From Malachius bipustulatus (Eukaryota > Arthropoda > Insecta > Coleoptera > Melyridae): a stretch of DNA of 64,000 nucleotides. The position numbers were made by a program, and so were the translations under genes. The stretch is taken from positions 34,936,162 through 35,000,161 of the forward strand of contig OU342637.1 in the NCBI GenBank assembly GCA_910589415.1. The letters are read 5' to 3'. Positions 45,101 to 55,268 of the stretch are shown here, one piece after another; position 1 is the first letter of the stretch, and each line of letters begins with the position of its first letter. The notes under the pieces are model-generated. The model saw nothing but the letters and a program-made list of their open reading frames with translations, did no database searches and was not told where the DNA came from.

Positions 45101-47070
45101 TTTGTGTGGAAGCTCTCTTGGTTGGAGTTTCGGGCACTGCCAGTATGACAACTGTTAGGACGATGGAGGAATACTCCGACCCCATTTAACAGGCTAGTAA
45201 TTGCACTTTATGTGCTTTATACTCAAGCGACCTGCATTCACTCTTTTATTTATTATTTTTAAAACCTCGCTATTGGTTACACGTTCAATCAAACTGATTT
45301 TAATAATTCGCCGAAACACCCACATTTCAAAAGCTGCCACTCTCTCACCAACTACCTACTAACTTTTGTAAGCGTCCCGACTTGTCAGTTGAAATTTCTT
45401 ATTTAGGAAATGTTGAGTGGAACTGTAGCAATAGATTCTGCAACTACTCCACTATGAGTTTAGTGGTCTTATTTTAATGTACTTTAAAAAATTTAGTAAG
45501 CGAAATTCCAGATGCAGGTCAGGCATTAACACAGCTCTCAGTTATGTAAAATTTCGAACAAGCAACTCGGGTATATAATCTGAACAAACAAAAAAAAGAG
45601 CACTCTCAAATTTCCTCCAGGTGCCATTTATCTAATTCAGTTCCCTCCCGATCCAATAGCCGCGATTGTTTCTGAAATCCCATTACTTCCCCGTATTTCA
45701 ATTACATCTTTCAACACAACGTGTCGCCCGTTCCTTCCCGATCCATTAGAATTACTTGCACACCTTTTTGCTAAAAGCGTTTAGGTTCAATGACCACCAG
45801 TTAGCAACAATCTACATCCAATCCCAAGTGTTCCTGAAGGACAACGTCGCTATCCCCGGAGGGGAAACATGAGCTTTCCCAGTCTTACCGCAGGCAGCTG
45901 ATTCCTGTCTGAAGTTTTAGTATATACCTAAGGAGTAAAGACCCTTATAAGTGCTTTGAAACGTTTTTCTGGAATTGAGGGTTGAAGAGTAACCTTAGGC
46001 TGAGTTTGCCCCCTTCACCGGATGTCTGCGTTCAGAAACTGTTACCGGTTGGTAATTCTTAAGCAGTGTTGTCGACTTTATTGATAATCTTATGTGACTC
46101 ATACAATGCGTTCTTTAGAAAGGGGGTGGGGTTGCTGCTGTTTAAATTTTTGACAGTTAATCAAAAAAATCTCTTGCCTTGTGCAGAGTAGGTATTGTCT
46201 TTATAACGCATCTTTTTCAAATGAAACATTTTTAGAAAAAGGCTTGATGAGAATAAATATAATTTTAAAAAGGTAAACCAAAAAAAATAAAAACCGACGA
46301 ATCAAAAAGGACACAATTGAGCCTTTAATAACAGAAGTGGGATTTAAAGCAGTGAAAGAAATAAATACAGAAGGTACTGAATGCAAGAGAGATGCAAACG
46401 ATACAAGAACCCGAATGAAATAAAAGAGAAACAATTATGAAAGCTTCAGAAAGAGTAAAAGTGGGATTTTGGCAATCGGCGAAGTTGATGGTTGACCGTT
46501 ATGAGAGCAATTATAGGAAATTACCTAATTAGACTGAGAATGGCAAAGGTAATTTGTATTTTTTTTATATTCAGGGAAGACGACATTTTAAATGCGAGAT
46601 GGTGAAGAATATGAACATTATATTGACGGATACTGTAACCAATATTGACGTATTGAGAAGACCAGGTAGACAAGAATAAAGTCTTGAAAACGATGAGTGG
46701 AGATGAACTTATTTTGATACCTACCACAAAAACGATCGCTTAAGGAACAAAGGTTGCTGTAAGAGGAAGCCGCAGACACGTGATAGCTAATTTGAAGGTT
46801 CGGTGTTTATTTCCTGGAAGATAACATTTAAACAATTGCTTACAATTATGTTAAAATACTACCGAGACTTAACTAATCTTATTCAGAAGAATCAAGACAA
46901 CCATTCAAACAGATTGATAGATTCATCAACTCAACGCTTTCCATCACCTCATTAAGATCTTATTGACCACAAGAGACCACATAATTGAGCTCTTGTCTTC
47001 CAGATTTAATTTCGCGTTCACAAATACTTAATGGAGTTAGCTAACTCGTACTCCTAAGAGATAAATCTCC
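45101..47070. other. Intergenic sequence; left part may be the rest of the ribozyme-bearing element
   Basis: The first 100 bp (to about 45190, including GAATACTCCGACCCC) may belong to the same retroelement repeat as the ribozyme. The rest shows no gene. A less AT-rich island at about 45630-45800 (GATCCAATAGCCGCG and CCCGATCCATTAGAATTA) is of unknown meaning. Confidence 0.35.
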
Positions 47071-47099
47071 CTAACTGGCAACAAAGCCAAAGTCTACGG

Positions 47100-47400
47100 A
47101 TTCGGTGATATATGTCGGAAGGAATGTAAGCGGTGCGCACTGGCGGCGGCGGCGGGGCACGTCGATGTCGGTGGCGCTTATGCGTCGATCAATAATACCC
47201 GTTTCACCTCTTGGCCGACTTTGCTCTCTTCGTTCACTCTTTCTCCCGAGGAGGCCGTCCAAGGAGTGGGGCCGTCTGGAAACACAGACCACGAACACGC
47301 CGCTTCGGGACATTACCGGGACTAATTACGCATCTAAATCACTCTTCGAGACTTTCTTTCTCTCTCTCTGTCGTTGCTAGTGTCCGTTTTAGTTTATTTT
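47100..47400. promoter_or_regulatory. GC- and CpG-rich island, possible 5' exon or promoter
   Basis: This is the richest GC segment of the window (GGCGGCGGCGGCGGGGCACG near 47142), and it is non-repetitive. Both strands stay open for 80 to 112 codons, as commonly happens in GC-rich DNA. TCTTTCTCTCTCTCTGTCG follows at about 47353. No convincing start codon context, TATA box or splice pair can be fixed by eye. It might be a first exon of a host gene, a regulatory island or a repeat remnant. Confidence 0.3.
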
Positions 47401-48399
47401 TCTTGAATGAGCATCCGAAAAGTGTTTTAGAACATTACGATGATGCTAAAGGTCTCATTGAAATTCTAGTTGAAAAAGGTGAAGTATGTCATCTTTTAGA
47501 ATCGATTGGGCTCTTTCACGCGGTCCCTTCTCTACCCATTTCCTCTTAGTTTCAATTCGGAGTTGAAGTAATTTAGACTCCATTTCAGCTGGATGTTTTA
47601 AATAATCAGTATGTAAATTGAGTCAGTCTAGAAACTGTTTATAATTTGATTAAGACGGAGACGAGGCATGAAAGTAGAGTTTGATGATTGGGGACATTCT
47701 AAGGATGTGGATTTAGGAGATCCCTTTCGTTGCTAGTGAAAAACTTGGAACTAGCAAAGCCATGATGAGACACATAAGTAAACTGTGGTAGCTTTTGTTC
47801 ACTGTAAGTATATCCAATCCAGAATTCAAGGAGTTCTTATCTATATCAAAAATCGTATGTTAGGTACTGTCTTGTTTATGTTCTTTGTTACATTGCATTG
47901 ATCGTTAGGTAACGGCACTGTACAATAGATATTTTTTGATCTAGTTTTTAAAGGAAACTCAATGACTCATAGACCTATCGTCCGTCCACTTCTAAATCTA
48001 GGTTTCTTCCAAATTTTAGAACCAGTGTCCTCTCAAGCTCGTCAATAAAAGGTCGCCATATATTTGAAGTCATCCAATACTACAACTTGATGCTCTAGGG
48101 TAACCTATCACAATTTTGATCGCCAATTTGCTCGGAATTCCGAGCTGTTCTTTATGGCGCTCCTCCCTCTTCTGTTTGAATGTGGATGTCCCTGTATCGC
48201 GTCAGTCTATCTTCTTCTTATCAGAATTCCCTATGTATTCTATCTCGCAGTAATATTCCTAGCATGCACTTCATTCTCGTGCATGACTGGAATCATATAG
48301 CTCTACTAATAAGTCAAGTAGGTTTTTTCTTGCCATGGCATGCTAGCTCACTTAGTTCCCTCGGCTCCCTGATCCTTCTTCTCAAGCCCTAATCTTTGG
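47401..48399. other. Intergenic sequence, no gene seen
   Basis: No recognisable motif on either strand. Confidence 0.5.
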
Positions 48400-49620
48400 A
48401 CTATATACATTAATTTACGTCATGGTTTGACTAGAGATTCACCGCCAGTCTTTCACTCAACTTCCAACCATCTCGACCCTGTGGATTGCCGGTGGTCAAT
48501 ACAATGTCACTTGGTCTGCCTGTTCGTTTCCTTCAACCCCAGAATCAGCTGGTGTCCACAGTAGCGTGACTTGATTGTCTTCTGATATTAGTTCATGAAT
48601 GCAGCATTGTAGCTGGTCAATTAAAGAGTCATGTCTAGCTGTTTCTTTTATGGCGACTATTGCAGAGAGTGACTTAGTACTGATTAGTACATAATGAGGT
48701 TAGTTTAGATCCTCGAACGATTTTCTGAGAGACAACGACGGAACCACGGTGTAAGATATAGGCGGAACGAGATCACAAAAGATATCGTCACATTACCCCA
48801 CGTTGACCCAGGTGTCTGGTCGCAGGCCGTTGCAATTTTTTGTTTTACCGACTAATTATTTTATTAATATTCAAATGTTGGTATGCCAATCGATTAAAGA
48901 CTGATGGTAGTTTAATCGCATCAACTTCTACAATTAGGAACAACACAATTTCTACCCATTTTTGCTCATCACTTTTTTAGATAAAAATAGTATAGAGTAG
49001 CATGACATCCTGGTAGTGGCAATTTGCATGTGTAAGAGCAAGAGGTCAGAGCCCTCTTCGACGTGATTCTATCATACACTGATGCTTCCTTCCCTTCGCT
49101 TGCTGTTAAAATAAATATTTTGTTCGCTCGCCTTATATCTCTTACACCATGGCCGGAACTAACGCCATCCTCGCTCTTCAATACGTCTCTGTATACGACC
49201 AACGGTTCCTCCTTTTTCTGTATTTCTTGGAGGAATGCTTGATGAATTCCTGCTGTTGTATGATGAAATGATGAATAGATAAAAAGAAATGGTTAATATG
49301 CGGTGGGTGTTTCGTTCATGGAGAGATCTTGCTTATTGTCGATTGGCATGTTGCAGCTGGGGTCATTGGGGTTTAGGAAGTATAATATCGGTCTGGGTAA
49401 TCGGGGAAGTTTTGTTAACAGGGATCGATTTTTGGGTGTGAGGACGCTATTTAACGCTGGGTGACCCCTCATTTGCTGCTAGTCTAGCAATGTACAGTTG
49501 CTTCAGCATTTGTCTGATCCTCAATGGATATCCACTGGCTTCCCTGCAAATTGACTCTGCTGCGTTATGGACTGCGTTCAGCTTTTTATGGTCATATTTG
49601 TTTTCTAAACGTTTACATTA
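48400..49620 (-). pseudogene. LINE ORF2 fragment with RNase H (Jockey group), interrupted
   Basis: In minus-strand order: KKLNAVHNAAESICREASGY and PLRIRQMLKQLYIARLAAN (49600-49430), corresponding to the region after the reverse transcriptase. Then the start of RNase H, YRDVLKSEDGVSSG and RRANKIFILTASE (49200-49080), where families have TDGSK and FTAE. After about 350 bp of unrelated sequence, the second half reads LISTKSLSAIVAIKE and QVTLLWTPADSGVEGNEQAD (48700-48500). The usual SDS aspartate is lysine and PSH has become PAD, so catalysis is lost. The gap inside RNase H points to an insertion. This subfamily differs from the 42-kb copy. Confidence 0.72.
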
Positions 49621-51300
49621 GAAGAGGATGATTTCTTCAAAAAAAAAAAAAATTCTAATATCAAACCTCTATGCCATATCTTGTTGATTGGATACCTGAG
49701 GAATATCTGGAAAAACAGCATTACAAACTTTGATTTGTTCCTAAATTGTCAAACATTGAAGGACAAACCAGTTTACTCTTGTCTCGTTTTTGTTAAAGTG
49801 TCGTAAATACGTCCGAAGTAACTTTATTAAGCAAAATTGGGTTTTTGAATTTTATCACTCCAAGTATTAATTAGATTAGGTACCTCCAGAAGACGAGAAA
49901 TCTTGTTCTTCTGACAAACTACGGGACGCTTAAGAGTATTCTAGTTCTTTTCGTGTTTAACTGAACAATCAAATTGAAGAAGTTTTTGGTTGAATCGATT
50001 TGCTTAAATTATAAAAAATTATGGACAACTTCCTGACTATATTTTCTAGCCACTGATTATTTTAATCCATTTAACGAAATTTATATTGACTGTGACAGAG
50101 TTTAACGCAAGCAGAAGGAAAGTTAATTAGGTCTTGCCTTTATTTTGTCGTTTTCGCTATTGCTTTCAAACGCAGTACCTACTTGGAGGCAAATGTTTCT
50201 GCAAGTGGCGTTTCTGGGCTGGTCTCATTCTGATTATTTAATTATTGTTCCTTTGAGTCAATTATTTCTCTCCTGTTCTAATTGCTGCTTTTCTGGAGAG
50301 GCAAATCAAATAAACAAAAATTAAATTACGTTGCGTTGCCAGCGTAAATAGTAAATTTGGGGGGAGTTCATGATATAATGATTGAAGCTAAGAGCAATAT
50401 TATCTTCGTAAGTATTAAAATAATAATCGCGGCATAATAATAACAAGAGATGCTGGTATAAAATAAAATTCATTACTCAAACAATGAAGAATGAAGTAAT
50501 AAAACTTTTAGTTATTATTACAATGTTTCCATCGAGCGGGGAGAACAAAAATAACCACTTAAATAATGAAGTTATATTCCAAATTTGGATAATCGATAGG
50601 AGTTTGGTAGTGTGTGTATCAGACAGAGAAAACTCACTTTATTAGGTAAGTTTCCAGAAATAAACGGTAGAAGGCGATAACGGAATAATTAGAAGTACAT
50701 AAACATGACTCATGTATAATATGAGTATACCCCTTAATATATTGACACAAGATTTACTGAAAGATATCATGTACAGTGCCTAATCCTAGTCGCTTTACAT
50801 AATACTGATAATTCCATATAATTCTTAAATGTTAACTGTATCGAATTTATCAAGGGTAGGTACGAACATATGAATTTTTTATCAGTCTACCCTGGAACGA
50901 CACCCCAATCTACACGCACTTATCGTGGAACTTATATACTTACTACATTTTGACGTGGATGTGATAGTTACAGCAGGTGTGCCATGAGTTCCCATCTTAA
51001 AGTCTTAATAAATTTCATAAGTAAAGTTTCACTCTCAACTAAAGGTAGGAAAAACGAAAGTAAATATAAATTCCCAAGTTCATGGAACAATTGATTGGAG
51101 CGATCAATGGCCCAGCGTGTTAGTCATTTATCCATTACAACCGTCACTGTATATGGATTGTAATTCCAGTACTTCAATTGATATTTTTCAGGGTCTAGTT
51201 CTCGATGCCAAAATTACTAGAGATGAACGACTACGTCTCTTCATCGTTAAAACTTTAGTTCCCTCTTTTTACTAAAAAAAAAGAAACAAAACTTACGATA
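49621..51300. other. Intergenic AT-rich sequence, no gene seen
   Basis: No protein motif recognised on either strand. A run of thirteen A lies near 49640. Confidence 0.5.
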
Positions 51301-51349
51301 CCTTCAAGAAGACTACTCTCAGTCATGAATCAAAAATAACCCTTCTCAT

Positions 51350-52100
51350 CCAAAAAGTGAGTCTGGTTCCCACTTGTACGACACCCGACGACGTGCCATG
51401 TCGTCGGGAGCTGCATTCAGGTGATCCTGATCAAAACAAACTGTTGAATATGAATACCGTAACCAGAACGTCTAGACTTTATGGACTGCCAAAGATACAC
51501 AAATCTAACTCGCCTCTTCGGCCCATTTTTAGTAAGATTGGTCCGCCCACATATTCTCTAGGCAAATGTCTGACCAGCCCATAACTGCAGTCACAAGTCG
51601 GATCTACAGAATCTCATATAAGAAACTCGACCCACTTTAAAGAAAAAATAAAATTTCTAACCCTCCATCCCAGTGAAATTGTCATCAGTCTTTATGTCGT
51701 CCTCATTGTGTTCATTGAGGAGACTCTTCAGCATATCCAACGCATCTTTCCTATTGACATTACCTCTTTTTTCCACCATGGAATGGTATCTCGTTTAAAT
51801 CCCTTTCCACCTGGAATGGAATTAATGAACAATCGAATGGACTTGCCCCCTCAGCCAAGTTCTACATGGAATTATTTGATGCTACGGCCCTAAACATCGC
51901 AAAGATGGAGAAAAGGCCCTGGAAGAATTTCTTCACCATATCGACAGTATTCATTCCCACATTCAATTCACGATGTAAATAGAAAATAGGACGGAAAACT
52001 ACTATTTCTAGATGTTCTCGTAAAAGGAATGACAATTTGATCTCGATTTTTATTTACTTTTACACTCAAAGAAGATCTAAAAGCATAGCATGAAAGTTAC
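51350..52100 (+). pseudogene. Penelope-like element reverse transcriptase, degraded
   Basis: The open piece 51357-51584 includes [20 protein letters not shown] followed by [12 protein letters not shown]. This LYGLPKIHK...LRPI...PTY signature is specific to Penelope-like reverse transcriptases. Downstream frames give SHIRNSTHFKEKIKFLTLHP, then a motif A region in which VISFDVVSLF-type sequence has become VISLYVVLIV, losing the catalytic aspartate. Motif B is degraded (near 51830). The thumb reads ALEEFLHHIDSIHSHIQFTM and FLDVLVKGMT. The GIY-YIG endonuclease was not found. Several stops and frameshifts make it inactive. Confidence 0.85.
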
Positions 52101-53370
52101 GTCTGCAAGTACTACTCTTCGTTGATATACACTCAGGAATTCCCTCAAGGGAAGTCTTGAGATTGCGTGGCTTCTTTAGTATCAAGTTCCATTTTTAAAC
52201 TTATAGTAAATTGTTACATGAACATGACTAGTAGGTAGGTATAGGTGCGACCAAGCAACATAGAACATCACGTCCACCGTGTTAAGCTATTAAAGCTCTC
52301 TTACAGCACTTTAGTTTGAAACCTTAATAAAACTCAAAACGCAACGTATTGTTTGTCATGTAAGCGCTCCGTTATTGCAGTAATTACAACAGTTCTCTAA
52401 CTGTCTCTTTTTTCGTTTCCTCAGTAGCCAGACAGTAAGCGATGGAATTGTGGGTGTGTGAATGAAGACTGGAATTTACTGCTGAAAGTAGAGAGTACTG
52501 AACGTTTTGTGAGTTACTTATTGGATTACTCTGAAATGATCATTGCAATGATAGATGGATTCATTGAACAGATACATTTTAGGTTCAATCTAGACGTGTA
52601 TATATGTAATAAATCGATGAGTAATTATTAAAGCTAATTACTTTTCGTAGAATTCATGTGTCCTGGGTATTATGATCCCGCAAGGTATACGAATTAATTT
52701 AGGTATATCCATTCTGGGCAGAAGGAGCAGTTTCAATAGTGGATTTAAATTACAAAATCCACTCGGACTTGCGTGTGGAACGACTGAAATTGAGATTAGG
52801 GTAGAAGCAATAGAAAATTTCAACAAGGGTTTCATTATACACTGTTTTATAATGGCGGCCAGTTTATGTTCACCCCCATCTGTTTGGCGCGGTTCCATTG
52901 TCCCTATTCATGATGTCATTCGCGCATTTATTGGACCAGTTAAATAAAATTAACGGCACATTTGAAAGTCATCTGAATTTGATTTTGTATAGAATTGAAT
53001 TTATTATTTATCCAGAATCTATAATGTTTGATTGCCTGATTCAGGCACCCAATTATTTGTTTTACTATTTGATCAAACTTTCCAGTGACATTGTGTAAAT
53101 TAATCGTAATTGGTTGCACCATACGTGTAGGATATAAATTAAATTGGTTTCAGAACAATCGATATGTTACGAGTAACCTTACTATATATAGTTCTGTCCT
53201 AACAAACATCATCAGGAATCTAGACACAAAAATTCAATTACCTACAGTCCTGTTTGGTCAAGTCGGTTGATGAAATAAAAAGAAGAATAAGACGCTGCTA
53301 TTGTAGTTGCTTCAGAATAATAATCATCTCGGATCTGGAATAAAGAAAGAATGGATATTTTCGTGAAAAT
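52101..53370. other. Intergenic sequence, no gene seen
   Basis: Open frames at 52638-52947 on both strands and 52898-53270 are short and match nothing known. Confidence 0.5.
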
Positions 53371-53379
53371 TGTTTCTTT

Positions 53380-55268
53380 AGAACTTGAAATGTAGAAAAA
53401 ATGTCTTAGTTTTTCACATGGTCTTGAACTTGTATTATTTTACTCTCCCCTTTCCGGCGAATCTCTTAGTGTTTGTGCGAGAATCCTTGAAGAATTTGGC
53501 AGTCTTGTTATACTTCAAAGAGAAAAATTCCTTCTGCAATGATAACGGCAGATTTCTTGACCTGGTTCTGTCTCCCCTCTGACGTTCTGTTGATAGCCTT
53601 CTGGTCTGTGCCGTTGCAGAAGACTCACACCATCTCTATATACAATAAAAATTCTTAACCCTGGACCCGGACATCGTGACGTGCTCTCGGTTGATATCAG
53701 GCACCTTTCTTACATTTTTAGAAGCCTCCTTGTATGTCTCCCTATATCGGTATCTGGTTTCTGTTTCTTGGTCTAGAGTTCTTCTTGAAAACAGTCTTGA
53801 TTTGATTTTGTCTTGTTTCTACGAAATCGTGTATGCAACTTTTGATAGGTTTATTATAGTCTTCACCAAGACCCAGCAGAAAATGCTGACCTTGGTTTTC
53901 CAAGGCAATAATTCGTGGAATTAGGGAAAAGTCAACCTGTTGGAGGAGTTACACGCGAAATAGAGATATTGCAGATTAGACAGCTTCGCTTTGTATTGAA
54001 AAATTACAGTAAGTTTTTCCGCCTACATATCACTGAGGAGACTATCAGATCTGACCCCTCGAAGGTTTAATCATAAGTCAATCGTATTAAAAATTAGTCA
54101 TCTATTCCATCTCATGTGATATGTGACGATGTTACTTACAATGATCAACTAGATGTGGCAAACCGGTTCCTCGGAGGAGGTTCTTTCGTACATTTCTGGT
54201 AACATCACATGCATACCTACAACTTTTCAGAGCTCAGACATTCTGCAGGGCATTAGGAAGTTTAAAGCCACATTTACCGCTGGTCCTGATCGGATCCCTT
54301 CCTTCTTCGTCAAAGACTGTATTCAATTGCTACTAGACCCTCTGCTTCAAATTTCACTATAATTCTCCAGCATCGTCATTTTCCGGGCGGATGGAAAACT
54401 TCTACGACAATTCCTATTTTTAAGCCTGGCGATAGGTCACATGTCAAAAACTCTTGACCAGTAGCCGTTCTTTGCAATTTTTTCTAAGTTTTTCGAGTTT
54501 TGTCCCTTCAATCGGATCACACCTGATCTCGTGCACAGGCTCGTCGACTGTCAACATGGTTTTGTGAGGCGCAGATCAACAGTCACGAATTCAGCAATTG
54601 CAGCTAAATGAGATCGTGTCTGAGAGTCTTGATGCAGGATTTCAGGTCGACGTCTCAAGCCATCGAAGCCATGTATCGATGGCTTTGTGGAATTGTTGGG
54701 ACACTATCTCTCTGGCAGAAGTCAGTTTGTTGAACTTTCTGGCTGCACGTCGGACAAGGATGCTGCAGACATGCCTGAATCGTTTCACTGAATGGTGTGA
54801 GAAGAATCTTCTGACTCTGAACATTACGAAGTGATCTGTCATGTCTTATTCCCATAGTAAAAGCTCTCTTTTATACCAATAAGCTATCTCCGGGTGTCTT
54901 ATTTCGCTAATAGGGTTCTCGGATTCCTTATTCGAACTTCTGGACAGTTTCCTAATACTGATACAATGTTGTCTATATCTAAGGTTTTAATAAGGTCAGG
55001 TCAAGTCAGGTCGCCTTGAGTATGCTTCTCTGATATTGACATTTTACACTATCGCCGCACAGCTTCCTCTATTCTCTTTTTATACAAACTTCTGCGAAAT
55101 ATTTTGTCGTTCCGAGGATTGGTGCCAGATGCCCAACAACATTTTACCTACCAACATAACTAAATGTACATGTCTGCTTGGGTCGTTACCTGTTTTTAGG
55201 GTGTGTTCAAATTATTCCCTATTGCTGTTGAGTAGATGTAATTTAAATAAATAAATAAAATAATAAAG
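53380..55268 (+). pseudogene. Non-LTR retrotransposon ORF2 (Jockey/CR1 group), 3' part with tail
   Basis: Starts within the endonuclease: NDNGRFLDLVLSPL, then CAVAEDSHHLYI, where the DHH catalytic segment is DSHH. The linker reads LDLILSCFYEIVYATFDRFI. The reverse transcriptase fingers are IRKFKATFTAGPDRIPSFFV (54220-54360), PGGWKTSTTIPIFKPGDRSH and QHGFVRRRSTVTNSA (about 54555). The catalytic palm with YADD is missing: after GFQVDV the sequence jumps near 54660 to RMLQTCLNRFTEWCEKNLLT, the region beyond the active site. The tail ends with a TAAATAAATAAATAAAATAA run at 55240-55268, the 3' terminus. Stops and frameshifts are numerous. Its 3' end abuts the mariner transposase relic. Confidence 0.82.

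Noticed and set aside
47105..47549. Frames of 80-112 residues on both strands in the GC-rich island
   Set aside because: High GC removes stop codons in all frames; no domain or codon pattern favours any of them, so the island is listed only as a possible regulatory or 5' exon region.
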